A DNA stretch of 64,000 nucleotides, from positions 62,001 to 126,000 of the forward strand of contig JAPPEU010000061.1 of NCBI GenBank assembly GCA_028875245.1, read 5' to 3'. The first letter of the stretch is position 1. Each line of letters begins with the position of its first letter. The translations under genes were made by a program, and so were the position numbers. Shown piece after piece: positions 52,169 through 61,439 of the stretch. The notes beneath the pieces are model-generated. The model saw only the letters and a program-made list of their open reading frames with translations. It was not told where the DNA came from and made no database searches. Source of the DNA: Chloroflexota bacterium. Lineage in GTDB: Bacteria; Chloroflexota; Anaerolineae; Aggregatilineales; Phototrophicaceae.

Positions 52169-53120
52169 AAACTGGCTGGCGCCGGAATGGGCGCGGCCCG
52201 GCCATCCGCTGCTGCAATACGAATTGACTGGCTTTCGCCAGCCTGGGGCATGGCGCGGCTTCCTGATTCAACTGCTGGTTTTGTCAGCCCTGCTCGGCGG
52301 CGGTGGCGCGCTCTACGCGGCATTCAACATCGGCTCGGCGAGCGCCGCAAACCTCACAGGCCTCATCTGGCGCAGCCTCTATTATCCCGCGTTGGCGCTG
52401 CAGCTGCTCACCATGATCATGGCCCTGGTATTGGGAGCGGCCGCCGTCGGGGCGGAACGCAGCCGCAAGACCTGGGACAACCTGCGCGCAACCGAGTTTG
52501 GCGCCGGGTTGGCGCTGCGCGCGCGTTGGGCCGGCATCCTCTATCGGCTGCGCGCGCCGCTAATCCTGATTCTCGCAGCGCGCTTCATCTTCATCGCCGG
52601 CATGTTATACGATCTGACCGCTTTCGGCGGCTATTACCCGGAGATGCTCGGCGCGCTGGCGACGCCGTCTTTGCCCGATGGCCGCCTGGACCTGCTGCTC
52701 ATCGCCTTGACAGCGACGGCCGCCCTGTTGCTGCCGCCCGCGTCGATCGCCACCGCCGCCGCCTTCGGCATTCTGCTCTCGGTTGCCATCAAGGAGCGCA
52801 TCTACGCCCTGGTCATCCAGATGCTTGTGATAAGCGCGCAACTGCTATTCGCCGCGGCCGGGGCGCTTGCCATCACACAGACGCTTCAAAGCGGCGTCTC
52901 GACGGCGAGCGATTGGCATTTCGCCTTATTCTTCGCCTATGCCGGCTTCGGCGACTGGGGATTGCTCCTGGCGCAGCTCGGCAGCCTGGGCGAAATCTGG
53001 GGGCGCCTGCCCTTCGGCTGGGCGCTGAGTCTCGCGCTCATGCTGCTGCTGCTTGCCCTGGGGCTGGCTGCCGACGGCATGATGTGGCTGGCCGCTCGTC
53101 TGTCGGAGAGCCGGGGATAA
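52155..53120 (+). CDS. Multi-pass membrane protein (ABC-2-permease-like)
   Basis: 321 residues with about six hydrophobic helices: WRGFLIQLLVLSALLGGGGALYAAF, IMALVLGAAAVGAE, a loop with ERSRKTWDNLRATEFG, then IALTATAALLLPPASIATAAAFGILL and more. The ERS(R)KTWD loop recalls the amphipathic coupling segment of ABC-2 permeases. It overlaps the addA stop by 14 bases, yet no ABC ATPase is adjacent, so any partner is elsewhere. Function not established. Confidence 0.7.
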   Translation: MIKLRNWLAPEWARPGHPLLQYELTGFRQPGAWRGFLIQLLVLSALLGGGGALYAAFNIGSASAANLTGLIWRSLYYPALALQLLTMIMALVLGAAAVGAERSRKTWDNLRATEFGAGLALRARWAGILYRLRAPLILILAARFIFIAGMLYDLTAFGGYYPEMLGALATPSLPDGRLDLLLIALTATAALLLPPASIATAAAFGILLSVAIKERIYALVIQMLVISAQLLFAAAGALAITQTLQSGVSTASDWHFALFFAYAGFGDWGLLLAQLGSLGEIWGRLPFGWALSLALMLLLLALGLAADGMMWLAARLSESRG

Positions 53121-53200
53121 CTGTCTCGAGCGGGCGCGCGCCGCGCCGAATCAAGGCAGTGGCACGTTGCATCTTCGCTGGAGTCTATCGCCATATCAAC

Positions 53201-54268
53201 ATGAGTGTCACAAGCGCTGACTACCAAAAAATGACCGACTATCTGGGGCGTCTCTATGGCTGCCAGCTTTTCGCCCGGGGCGGCGTTGAGCATCCGGTAA
53301 CGGTCTATTATCCAGCGGAGTCGCAAACCGACGATGTGGACAGTCTGCTCGATCCCTGGCTGCCCCGCGCCGAAGAGGCGGACTTCGCCTGCTACGATCA
53401 CAGCTATCTGCAGGATCTGCAGAATAGCAAGCCCGGGCTCTACAATGGGCGGACCTTTACCTTGAAGCGCATTCGCCAAAGCCCGCTGAAACTGCGCGGA
53501 GGGATCGGCAGCTACTATGACATGCTGGCGACCTGCGCCGCCCTGGAGCGCGAAATGCGCGACGCGGCTGAAGGCGGTTCATTGCGCGCGCCCTCGCGCA
53601 GGGCCTATCACCGGAGGATCGCGCCACAAGATTCGCTCCAGCGTGGAGACAAGCGCAGCGCCGCGATCGGCATCGGCACGCTCACCGTTTTCAATGATCG
53701 CGGGGTCTACAAGGCGATGCTGGCCAGGCGCTCAGCGTCGACCGCCTTTGACAGCAACCTGTTTCATGTACTGCCGGCCATGATGTTCGGGCCGACGACG
53801 GCTGAATTTGGCGATCCGCGCGAATGGAGCGTCAAACATCAAATCCTGCGCGAAGTGCTGGAGGAGCTCTTTGGCCTGCCGGAAGAAACACAGCCAGAAC
53901 GCTGGGATTACTTTTACGATCATCCGGCGCTGCGCTATCTCATGCAACTGTTGGAGGCGGGGAGCGCGCAGCTTTGCGCCACCGGCATCGTGCTCAATCT
54001 CTTGACGCTGCGCCCGGAAATCAGCGCCTTGCTCCTGATTCATGATCCGGCCTGGTACGCCCGCGTCAGCGCAAAGGACAGCGATATGCCCCTCCTCACC
54101 GCGGACGAAACGCTGGAGGGCAGCCTCGTAATGGCGCCGATTGCCAATGACGAAGACTTCCTCGCTCATTTTCCGCCCGACCTTCACCTGATAATGCCGG
54201 CCCAGGCGACAGCGACCATGTGGTTGTGCATTGATCGGGCGCGCCGAGAGATAAACAGGACCGCCTGA
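53201..54268 (+). CDS. Nudix-like protein with diverged signature
   Basis: 355 residues, soluble, not confidently assigned. Residues 60-115 (YDHSYLQDLQNSKPGLYNGRTFTLKRI, then GGIGSYYDMLATCAALEREM) precede a possible Nudix fold. There, GIGTLTVFNDRGVYKAMLARRS leads to FHVLPAMMFGP and ILREVLEELFGL. The last resembles REUxEExGU, but each gap differs by one residue from the Nudix box, so catalysis is doubtful. The shape is like C-terminal Nudix-type domains attached to bacterial signalling proteins. ATG 53201 is the only sensible start. Confidence 0.55.
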   Translation: MSVTSADYQKMTDYLGRLYGCQLFARGGVEHPVTVYYPAESQTDDVDSLLDPWLPRAEEADFACYDHSYLQDLQNSKPGLYNGRTFTLKRIRQSPLKLRGGIGSYYDMLATCAALEREMRDAAEGGSLRAPSRRAYHRRIAPQDSLQRGDKRSAAIGIGTLTVFNDRGVYKAMLARRSASTAFDSNLFHVLPAMMFGPTTAEFGDPREWSVKHQILREVLEELFGLPEETQPERWDYFYDHPALRYLMQLLEAGSAQLCATGIVLNLLTLRPEISALLLIHDPAWYARVSAKDSDMPLLTADETLEGSLVMAPIANDEDFLAHFPPDLHLIMPAQATATMWLCIDRARREINRTA

Positions 54269-54382
54269 GCGAAACTTCCCGCTATCCCAAACGGGCCTGG
54301 CATGGGTTAGAATTGACGCTCACGGATCAACGCATGGCTGACTGCAAGCATCAATCAACCGACGTGTGGAAAGGACGGCATC

Positions 54383-54844
54383 ATGCCAGCCACCGGGGAA
54401 ATGGCGCCCGATTTTGAATTGCTGAATCAACGCGGCGAATCGGTAAAACTCAGCGATTACCGCGGCCGGAAAGTCCTGCTCTTCGCCTATCCAAAAGCGG
54501 GCACATCAGGCTGCACGGTGCAGGCTTGCGGCTTCCGCGATAACCTCGCGCAGATCGAAACCGCCGCCGCCGTCGTGCTCGGCTTGAGCCCCGACGAGCC
54601 GGCCGCCCTGGCGAAATGGGTCGAAGACGAAGGCTTGCAATATGACCTGCTTTCCGACCCCGAGCACCAGGTGCTGGAAGCCTGGAGCGCCTGGGGAGAG
54701 CGGTCGATGTATGGCAAGAAATACATGGGCGTGATTCGCTCGCACTGGATCATCGGCGAAGATGGCAGGGTGCTTGATGAACAGCTCAAGGTCAGCCCCA
54801 AGAAAAGCATCGAAAAGGCGCTCAAGTTCCTAGCCGGCGGCTGA
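54383..54844 (+). CDS. bcp: Peroxiredoxin, BCP/Prx-Q type (copy 1)
   Basis: 153 residues. PDFELLNQRGESVKLSDYRGRKVLLFAYPKAGTSGCTVQACGFRD holds the peroxidatic Cys (SGC) with a second Cys five residues on, the Prx-Q spacing. LLSDPEHQVLEAWSAWGE and HWIIGEDGRVLDE complete the fold. It reduces peroxides with thioredoxin. A paralogue lies at 60839. Confidence 0.92.
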   Translation: MPATGEMAPDFELLNQRGESVKLSDYRGRKVLLFAYPKAGTSGCTVQACGFRDNLAQIETAAAVVLGLSPDEPAALAKWVEDEGLQYDLLSDPEHQVLEAWSAWGERSMYGKKYMGVIRSHWIIGEDGRVLDEQLKVSPKKSIEKALKFLAGG

Positions 54845-54922
54845 AACCGATTGCGGCTTGGCCGGCGCGCCATCGCTTAGGCGGCAAGTCCAGCGGCTGC
54901 CTGTTACCCAACACGATTATCG

Positions 54923-56419
54923 ATGTCATTCTTGCTTGCAATGAAAGCGCGCTTCTTCTGGGCACTGCTGGTCTTGGCGCTGTGTACAGCCTGTTCTCCC
55001 GCCGGATTGGCGAGGCAAGGCGCCGCAGACAGTCTGCCTTCCACCGCTGATATCGTCTATGTGACGCCGACGGCGCTGCGGACTTTGGTGCCTACAGCCG
55101 CGCGGCATCAGCCAACCGCGACCGTCGTCGAAAGCGGTCAAGTGGAGAGCGCGCCTGAGCTTGGCGCCAACTGCGAGGCAATCCTGGAGCAATTATACGC
55201 GGAGGCCAGCGACCGCTGCCTGGCGGGGCCAAGCGGCTATTTCTGCAGCGGCGGGCTCCCCCCAATCGCCGAGCCACAAAACGACGCCTTCAATACGCCC
55301 GGCGCTCTAGTGGAAGCGGCGCGTGTTGACAGCCTGCGCAACCCGGCGCTGGCAGACCGGCAGGGAATGGGAATCGTCTGGCTGCGGCTGGAAGATGACT
55401 TGCGGATCAATGCCTTGCTGATAGGCGACCTGCGAATCCGGCGCGTGGCATCCCCCGCCGGAAACAGCTGGCGCGCTTTCACCGTGGAGAGCGGTGTCAT
55501 GCCGTTCGACTGCGCTTCAGCGCCCGCCACCGGCGCCCTGGTTCTGCAGAGTTTCTACGGTCAAGGCGCGCGCTTGACCATCAATGGCGTTACAGCGGAT
55601 ATCAACGGCACGCTGATTGTCCTGACGCAGAGCGACAGGACCCAGTTCATTGCCGTTGAAGGGCAAATCCGGTTGGGGGCATTTGGGCAACTGGCGGCGC
55701 TCGGCGTCGGGCAGCAGTTGGACCTGCGCTACGAGCAGGGCGATTGGCGCAAACCGCTGCAAATGCCGGGAGCGCCGAAACTGCTGGAATACGAATTGAT
55801 CGAACATCTGCCGGTGCGCCTGTTCGAGCGGCCCGTACCGATACCGCAGCCCGGTTACGCGCAGACGCAGGGCAATGTGAACATGCGCGCGGCGCCCGAC
55901 ATCAGCGCGCGCCTCCTCTATCAAGTGCCGGCTGGCGAAACGATGAGCGTACTCGGCATCAGCTCCAATCGCGAATGGCTGCACATCCGCCTTGGCAATG
56001 GCGAGACCGGCTGGATGAGCGCTGAACTGCTGGCGCGCGCGCTGGGCGAAATCAATCAGGTCTATGATCAGACGCCGGAGCCGCCGCAGCGCTTTGGCGC
56101 TCATGCCCAGCTGGCGTCGGTCAACGTCCCGGCTGGCGGCAATCTGCGCGAAGCGCCCGACACCGCCTTCCGCGTCAAGCGCACTCTCCCCTACGGCATG
56201 CAGACCAATCTGCTCGCGCGCAGTCCCTATAGTCCATGGGTGAAAGTGAGGGCCGAAGGGGTCACCGGCTGGATGGCTTTGTTCACCCTGGAAACCAAAT
56301 CGGTGATCAGTTCGCTGCCCATTGATTACAGCGTTCCATTGCCGCCCCGGGCCACGCCAACGCCGTCTTTCAGCTACGGTGGCGGCCATGCTTATCCCAA
56401 TCCCGAGGGCGGTTACTAG
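54923..56419 (+). CDS. Lipoprotein with tandem SH3-like domains
   Basis: 498 residues. The signal peptide ends in a lipobox-like LCTAC, so Cys25 or thereabouts is probably lipidated. A cysteine-containing middle domain follows (NCEAILEQLYAEASDRCLAG, then GYFCSGGLPP). Two bacterial SH3 domains sit at about 315-375 (GNVNMRAAPDISARLLYQVPAGE, then GETGWMSAELL) and 400-465 (GGNLREAPDTAFRVKRTLPYG, then VTGWMALFTL). A Pro/Thr/Ser tail ends it. It is likely a surface protein binding the wall or polymers; function unknown. Confidence 0.78.
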   Translation: MSFLLAMKARFFWALLVLALCTACSPAGLARQGAADSLPSTADIVYVTPTALRTLVPTAARHQPTATVVESGQVESAPELGANCEAILEQLYAEASDRCLAGPSGYFCSGGLPPIAEPQNDAFNTPGALVEAARVDSLRNPALADRQGMGIVWLRLEDDLRINALLIGDLRIRRVASPAGNSWRAFTVESGVMPFDCASAPATGALVLQSFYGQGARLTINGVTADINGTLIVLTQSDRTQFIAVEGQIRLGAFGQLAALGVGQQLDLRYEQGDWRKPLQMPGAPKLLEYELIEHLPVRLFERPVPIPQPGYAQTQGNVNMRAAPDISARLLYQVPAGETMSVLGISSNREWLHIRLGNGETGWMSAELLARALGEINQVYDQTPEPPQRFGAHAQLASVNVPAGGNLREAPDTAFRVKRTLPYGMQTNLLARSPYSPWVKVRAEGVTGWMALFTLETKSVISSLPIDYSVPLPPRATPTPSFSYGGGHAYPNPEGGY

Positions 56420-56453
56420 CGCGCTCAGCCGCGGCTGACAGGATGCTGCCGCC

Positions 56454-58346
56454 CTAGAACCAGGTGATGATCAAGATCAAGACCGCGAGCAGCGCGCCCA
56501 GCAAGACGCCGATGGTGGCTTGGCGCGTCAACGGCGGGGCGACGGCATAGGGGCGTGGTCTGATCGCCAGTCGGCGCAGACGCCCGGCGAGCGCCAAGCC
56601 GCCGACAAGCCCTAAACCAGATATCAGCGCGCCAACGTCGCGTGGCGGCGTCGACCCCAAGTACACATTTAACGTATAAGCGCCGGCGGGCAGGGAGACG
56701 CTGATCAAGCCCAAGCCCGGCGAAGGCAGGACCGGCACGGCGCTGCCATTGACCGCCGCCGTCCAGCCGGGCCACCAATAGTTCAGGATTATCGCTTCAA
56801 ATGGCGCCGGCGCGCTGATGCGCCAGCTGTGAGATTCGGGCGCATTTTGCAGCAGCGTTGCCCGCGCCCCGGCCGGGAGGCGGCTGTGATCGAATTTATC
56901 GATCGGGTAGCCATCAGTGTAGTCGTCCAGCAGGCGCTGCCGGTCCACATCCCGGCTCGCCGTTTTCGGGAAGTACTCCCTCCCGTAGGTCGCGCCGGTA
57001 GCACTAATGGTCATTAGCGCCGCGGCCGAGAGGTTTGGCCCGGCGTAATTCCAGACCAGCATTCCCGAGATCTGCAATCCGGAAATCACGGGCGTGGCGA
57101 TAGCCAGCGTGATGGCGGCGAAACGCAATTTGCCTGACAGGCGGCTCAGCAAGAATCCGTTCAAACTCGCGAGATATGCCAGGCAAACGGCTAAGGGTCC
57201 CAGAAGCCGCCAGGGAAACTGTAGATAGCGAACAATGGGCGCTTGGTCCCATAGGCTCATGGACTCAGGAGTCAACATGAATATCAGCGGCGCGGACAGA
57301 CCAAAGAATAAGACGGCAGCCAGGAAAGTCTGGGGATGACGCGTCCGGTAGCCGCGGACGTACAGCGCCAAGGCGCCGCAGAGCCCGACCAGCGCGTAAG
57401 TCCATTGCGCGATGCCGATGTGCAGCGTATCGGCAAATTCCGGTAGATCGCTGCCATGAAATTGTTCCGGTATCTTCAGCAGCTCGCTCGGGGACCGCCA
57501 ATACTTTTTGTCAATGTCCCAGAAGAGCGTCTCAAGCGAGACCGATTCCGTTTCAAGGAGTACCGGCAGCCAAAAGGCGGCTGCGACCAGTATTCCGGTG
57601 ATCAGCGCCAGCGCCGCCCACTGCTCGCCCTTGCCATCGAGCTGGCCGGCTTCGCGATTAAGGCGCTGAATCAAGCCCTCGAAAGCCAGCCAGGCGAATG
57701 CGAAAGCGGTCAGCGCAACAGCGCTCAGATTGTGCGTGTTGATCAGCGCGACTTCCAGCAGCAGAACCAGGATGAAATTGCGCGCGTTTGGAGCGTCGCG
57801 CAGGTCGTCCAGTCGCCAAAGCAAAATTGGAAAGAGGGACAAGGCCAAATTCTCCGGAAACGCGCCGCGCTGATGGACGTTAACATGAAATAGATAGGGG
57901 CTGTTGACGTAAATCAGCCCGCCGAGCAACGCGCCAAGCCTGCCGCATCGCCGCCGGCAGAACAGATACATGCCCGCGCCAGCCATCAGAAAACTGAGCA
58001 GCAGCAGCCAGCGCAAAGACTGGATTTCGTTGAGATTGAAACCGAGTTGCAAGGCGCTGGTGATGTGGTAGGTCAGGCTGGAGTAATAATGGAAGAGTGG
58101 CGAGCCATAGCCCCAGTAAGTGTCTTCCGCCCAGGATGGAAAGTACTCGCCATGCGTCCAACTGCGCTGCATGGACGCCATGCGAAAGAGATGATGTTTT
58201 GTGTCATGGCCGTAGGGCAGGCCGCTGCCAGCCAGGAGCGGCTTCGCGGCGGCGAGCGACAAGATGATGACCAAGGCCAGCGCAGGATCCAGGATTTTCA
58301 GATGCCGGACTGCAGCGAAAAGCCGCATGCGCAATCCGCGCGCCAT
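56454..58346 (-). CDS. 6-pyruvoyl-tetrahydropterin synthase-related membrane protein
   Basis: 630 residues with about ten to twelve membrane helices. SGLPYGHDTKHHLFRMASMQRSW, then WGYGSPLFHYYSSLTYH, and YVNSPYLFHVNVHQRGAFPENLAL are the marks of the PTPS-related / YfhO-like family, which is GT-C-like in layout. The Asp in GHD would match the GT-C metal or lipid-phosphate site. A beta-rich C-terminal domain (SHSWRISAPAPFEAIILNYWWPGW) lies outside the membrane. It is probably a glycosyltransferase for surface sugars, though unproven. ATG 58346 has GAAGGGTGG upstream. Confidence 0.8.
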   Translation of the reverse strand: MARGLRMRLFAAVRHLKILDPALALVIILSLAAAKPLLAGSGLPYGHDTKHHLFRMASMQRSWTHGEYFPSWAEDTYWGYGSPLFHYYSSLTYHITSALQLGFNLNEIQSLRWLLLLSFLMAGAGMYLFCRRRCGRLGALLGGLIYVNSPYLFHVNVHQRGAFPENLALSLFPILLWRLDDLRDAPNARNFILVLLLEVALINTHNLSAVALTAFAFAWLAFEGLIQRLNREAGQLDGKGEQWAALALITGILVAAAFWLPVLLETESVSLETLFWDIDKKYWRSPSELLKIPEQFHGSDLPEFADTLHIGIAQWTYALVGLCGALALYVRGYRTRHPQTFLAAVLFFGLSAPLIFMLTPESMSLWDQAPIVRYLQFPWRLLGPLAVCLAYLASLNGFLLSRLSGKLRFAAITLAIATPVISGLQISGMLVWNYAGPNLSAAALMTISATGATYGREYFPKTASRDVDRQRLLDDYTDGYPIDKFDHSRLPAGARATLLQNAPESHSWRISAPAPFEAIILNYWWPGWTAAVNGSAVPVLPSPGLGLISVSLPAGAYTLNVYLGSTPPRDVGALISGLGLVGGLALAGRLRRLAIRPRPYAVAPPLTRQATIGVLLGALLAVLILIITWF

Positions 58347-58498
58347 GTGCCACCCTTCTTGCGCGGCCCGCGCAAGCGTATGCAATCGAGATTATGACGA
58401 GCCATTATACATATCAGACTGTATCCGTACAAGCAGCGACCCGCCGCCCAGCGCGGCGATGCCCGAACGCGGGTAGTGTATCGAAGTCGGTGGAAATT

Positions 58499-58600
58499 CA
58501 TTTTCACCACAAAGGAAAGAAGGACACAAAGAAATTGCATATAGTCTACGTTTCTCGGTGTCCTCGATTTTCTCGGTGTCCTCGGTGGTAAAGTTTTTTG
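58499..58600. repeat. Inverted repeat element related to the ACACAGAGG family
   Basis: The left arm (58502-58534) is CACCACAAAGG...GGACACAAAG. The right arm (58550-58593) is the inverted CTCGGTGTCCTCG twice, ending in GGTGGTAAAG. The short middle is AT-rich. It explains the gap between the PTPS-related and MFS genes together with their promoters. Confidence 0.55.
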
Positions 58601-58686
58601 TTTCCACCAAAAGGGATACACTTCCCGAACGTGGGCGGTATGAAATTCCGCGCCTTTCAATGTATATTTATGAATAATAGACATAC

Positions 58687-60744
58687 TTGAGAAAGACCCT
58701 GCCCTTGGCGCAGAATCGAAACGCCGGCGAAGCGGGCTACAAGCGGCGCATCAATGCCTGGGCGATGTACGACTGGGCGAATTCAGCCTTCGCCACCACC
58801 ATTCTCGCCAGCCTGCTGCCGATTTATTACAGCACAGTCGCCGGCAGCGCCTTGCCCAGCGAAGCGACCGCAACCGCCTACTGGTCCTTGACCATCAGCT
58901 TTTCGCTCTTCGTTTTGGCCATCGCTTCGCCCATTCTCGGCGCCATCTCCGATGTCATGCGCAGCAAGAAGCGCTTCCTGGCGATATTCATCGGCGGCGG
59001 CGTCATTGGCACGGGCTTGCTGATTTTTGTCAGCACCGGCGATTGGCTGCTGGCATCGCTCTTTTTCGTCCTGGGGCGGATCGGCTTCGGCGGCTCGATC
59101 ATCTTCTATGACGCCCTGCTGCCCCATGTCGCGCGCGAAGAAGACCGCGACTGGGTCTCTTCTCGCGGTTACGCCCTGGGTTACCTGGGCGGCGGCATCC
59201 TGCTCGCCATCAATGTCGCCATGTTCCTCTTCATCCCGGACAGCGTCTTTGAGCAGGCTGGCATTCGCCTCTCCTTCCTGAGCGTCGCCGTTTGGTGGCT
59301 GCTGTTTTCATTGCCGCTGCTGCGTCATGTGCCTGAGCCGCCATCGGGCGCGGCGACGCTGAAGCCAGGCGAATCGGTGCTGGGCGTCAGTTTGCGGCGG
59401 CTGCTGGAAACATTCCGCAACATCAAGAAGTACCGCGAGCTGTTCAAGTATCTGGTCGCTTTTCTGATCTACAACGACGCCATCGGCACGATCATCGCCC
59501 TGGCGGCGATCTATGGCGCCGAGCTGGGCTTCGGGCTGGAAGAGCTCGTGCTGGCGATCCTGATGGTGCAATTCGCCGGCATCCCCTTCGCCATCATTTT
59601 TGGCCGCCTGCCCGCGCGCAACGAGGGCCGCGCGCCCTTCTTTCTGGCCTTCATCCTCATCAACGCTGTTGTCATGCCCCTGCTGGGAATAAGCCTGGCC
59701 AAGGCCTTGCCGGCCGATGTCAGCGGGGCGGAGCCTGCGCCCTACCGCGCAGTTAAGGAATTCGTCGGCGAGGGCGGCTACGATGCGGGCACGGGCTTGC
59801 TCGCGCCGGCTGGTGATTGGCGGGAAGTCCTTGTCCCGGGCGAGGAGCTTATCGGCGATGGTTTCATGGGGCGGCTGACCGCGCTGCTGACTGGCCGTCC
59901 GGACGATCTGGTTTATCTCGAATCAGATGCGGCTGAGGGCGCCCTGTCATTCGCCTTTCATGGCCAAGACCTGGCGCTGAGCTATCGCCTGTCGCCGGAG
60001 GGCGGCGCAATCGGCTTCAACCTGGATGGCGTCGCCTTGACATCTGAAGACGGCGCGCCATTGACGATCGACACCTACAGCGAAACCGTCCGCCATGGCG
60101 AAACGGCGACGATCGAAATCGCCGAAGCGGGTCAACACCGGCTCGAAATTGTCAAGGTCGCGGCGCGGGGGGATGAAGCGCGCGAGGGCGTCATCGCCCT
60201 TTCGCGAATCGAGGTGCTGCCGCCGGCGCGCCAAAGCAGCCTGCCCACCATCGCGCTGATCATCGTCGCTTTCGAGGTCCTTGCGTTGGCGGTCGCATGG
60301 CTTTTGCGTTCTTCTTTTGTCGGCTTGTCGAATCGGCTCGACACGCGGCGCAGCATCCTTCTGTCCTTATTCGTCTACTGCATCGTCGCCTGCTGGGGAT
60401 TCGTCCTCAATGCCACGGTGGAATTCTGGATGCTCGCGCTGATGGTGGCGATGGTTCAAGGCGGCAGCCAAGCCCTCAGCCGCAGTCTCTACGCCAGCTT
60501 GTGCCCGAAAGCGAAGAGCGGCGAGTTCTTCGGTTTCTACAGCATCATGGAGAAATTCGCCTCGATCATAGGCCCGCTTACCTTCGCCTTCGCCGGCATC
60601 GTCCTGGGCAGCAGCCGGCCGGCCATTCTCAGTTTGATCCTGCTCTTCGTCGCCGGCGGATTTCTGCTCAGCCGCGTGGATATTGCCGAGGGCCAGCGCG
60701 TCGCCCGCGAGGAGGACGCCGAGCACGGGCTCGCCAGCCAGTAA
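58687..60744 (+). CDS. MFS transporter (Atg22/UMF type) with inserted extramembrane domain
   Basis: 685 residues. INAWAMYDWANSAFATTILASLLPIYYS is the hallmark start of the Atg22-like family, followed by LFVLAIASPILGAISDVMRSKKRF. Eight or so helices precede residue 338 and four follow residue 516. Between them, 340-515 are hydrophilic and beta-rich (GALSFAFHGQDLALSYRLS, then IEIAEAGQHRLEIVKVAARG), resembling a jelly-roll inserted in a loop. The family moves amino acids or other solutes; substrate unknown. The start is uncertain: TTG 58687 lacks a clear ribosome site. Confidence 0.85.
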   Translation: MRKTLPLAQNRNAGEAGYKRRINAWAMYDWANSAFATTILASLLPIYYSTVAGSALPSEATATAYWSLTISFSLFVLAIASPILGAISDVMRSKKRFLAIFIGGGVIGTGLLIFVSTGDWLLASLFFVLGRIGFGGSIIFYDALLPHVAREEDRDWVSSRGYALGYLGGGILLAINVAMFLFIPDSVFEQAGIRLSFLSVAVWWLLFSLPLLRHVPEPPSGAATLKPGESVLGVSLRRLLETFRNIKKYRELFKYLVAFLIYNDAIGTIIALAAIYGAELGFGLEELVLAILMVQFAGIPFAIIFGRLPARNEGRAPFFLAFILINAVVMPLLGISLAKALPADVSGAEPAPYRAVKEFVGEGGYDAGTGLLAPAGDWREVLVPGEELIGDGFMGRLTALLTGRPDDLVYLESDAAEGALSFAFHGQDLALSYRLSPEGGAIGFNLDGVALTSEDGAPLTIDTYSETVRHGETATIEIAEAGQHRLEIVKVAARGDEAREGVIALSRIEVLPPARQSSLPTIALIIVAFEVLALAVAWLLRSSFVGLSNRLDTRRSILLSLFVYCIVACWGFVLNATVEFWMLALMVAMVQGGSQALSRSLYASLCPKAKSGEFFGFYSIMEKFASIIGPLTFAFAGIVLGSSRPAILSLILLFVAGGFLLSRVDIAEGQRVAREEDAEHGLASQ

Positions 60745-60792
60745 ACCGCCGCGGCGGCTGACCTGCCCGCCGACGAAATTCCCGCTCTTCAA

Positions 60793-60801
60793 TGATATAA
60801 T
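60793..60801 (+). promoter_or_regulatory. Extended -10 promoter before peroxiredoxin copy 2
   Basis: TGATATAAT (60793-60801) is a perfect extended -10. No convincing -35 is present. The start codon follows 37 bases later. Confidence 0.45.
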
Positions 60802-60838
60802 GAAGATATAGGTTAAGTCTGACATCTGAGCAATCGAC

Positions 60839-61312
60839 ATGCCGACCATTGGACAAGCGGCGCCCGACTTTGAACTGCTAAATCAAGACGGGAAACCCGT
60901 CCGGCTCAGCGATTATCGCGGCTCTCGCGTGATCATATTCGCCTTCCCCAAAGCCAACACCATGGGCTGCAACAATCAAGCCTGTTCTTTCCGCGATGTC
61001 TTTCCCCAAATTGAAGCGCATAGCGCGGTGGTGCTCGGCGTCAGTTCCGACAGCGTCGATGTCCTAGCCGGCTGGAAACGGCGCCAGAAGCTGCAGTATG
61101 ACCTGCTCTCCGACCCCGATCACAAGATGCTGGATGCCTGGGACGCCTGGGGTTTCAAGCTCTTCGTCATAACACTGCCGATCTCGGCGACGCGCTCGTA
61201 TTGGGTCATTGATGAACAGGGCATACTGGTCGACATGCAAATCGGCGTCCGCCCGCAGGAGAGCGTTGACAAGGCGCTGGCGGCTGTCGAGCGCCTGAGC
61301 AGAGCCGGCTGA
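60839..61312 (+). CDS. bcp: Peroxiredoxin, BCP/Prx-Q type (copy 2)
   Basis: 157 residues. The active-site segment FAFPKANTMGCNNQACSFRD has the peroxidatic Cys and a second Cys five residues later. LLSDPDHKMLDAWDAWG and YWVIDEQGILVDMQ follow. The Thr-Pro/Ser before the active Cys is Thr-Met-Gly here. It is about half identical to the copy at 54383, by eye. Confidence 0.92.
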   Translation: MPTIGQAAPDFELLNQDGKPVRLSDYRGSRVIIFAFPKANTMGCNNQACSFRDVFPQIEAHSAVVLGVSSDSVDVLAGWKRRQKLQYDLLSDPDHKMLDAWDAWGFKLFVITLPISATRSYWVIDEQGILVDMQIGVRPQESVDKALAAVERLSRAG

Positions 61313-61439
61313 AACATCAAGGCCCAGGCGGAGAGATCCAGCTTTTTCACCAGGGGCGAGCCGACCTGATCTGTTCGTGTGGGCAATGCCCGATGTATGA
61401 TATGGCGCGTTATCTGAGGAAATGGATGGGGAACGGTCG

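Noticed and set aside
52187-53200. N-terminal extension of the Nudix-like protein
   Set aside because: It is an Arg-rich shadow of the membrane protein gene. Coding character begins at 53201.
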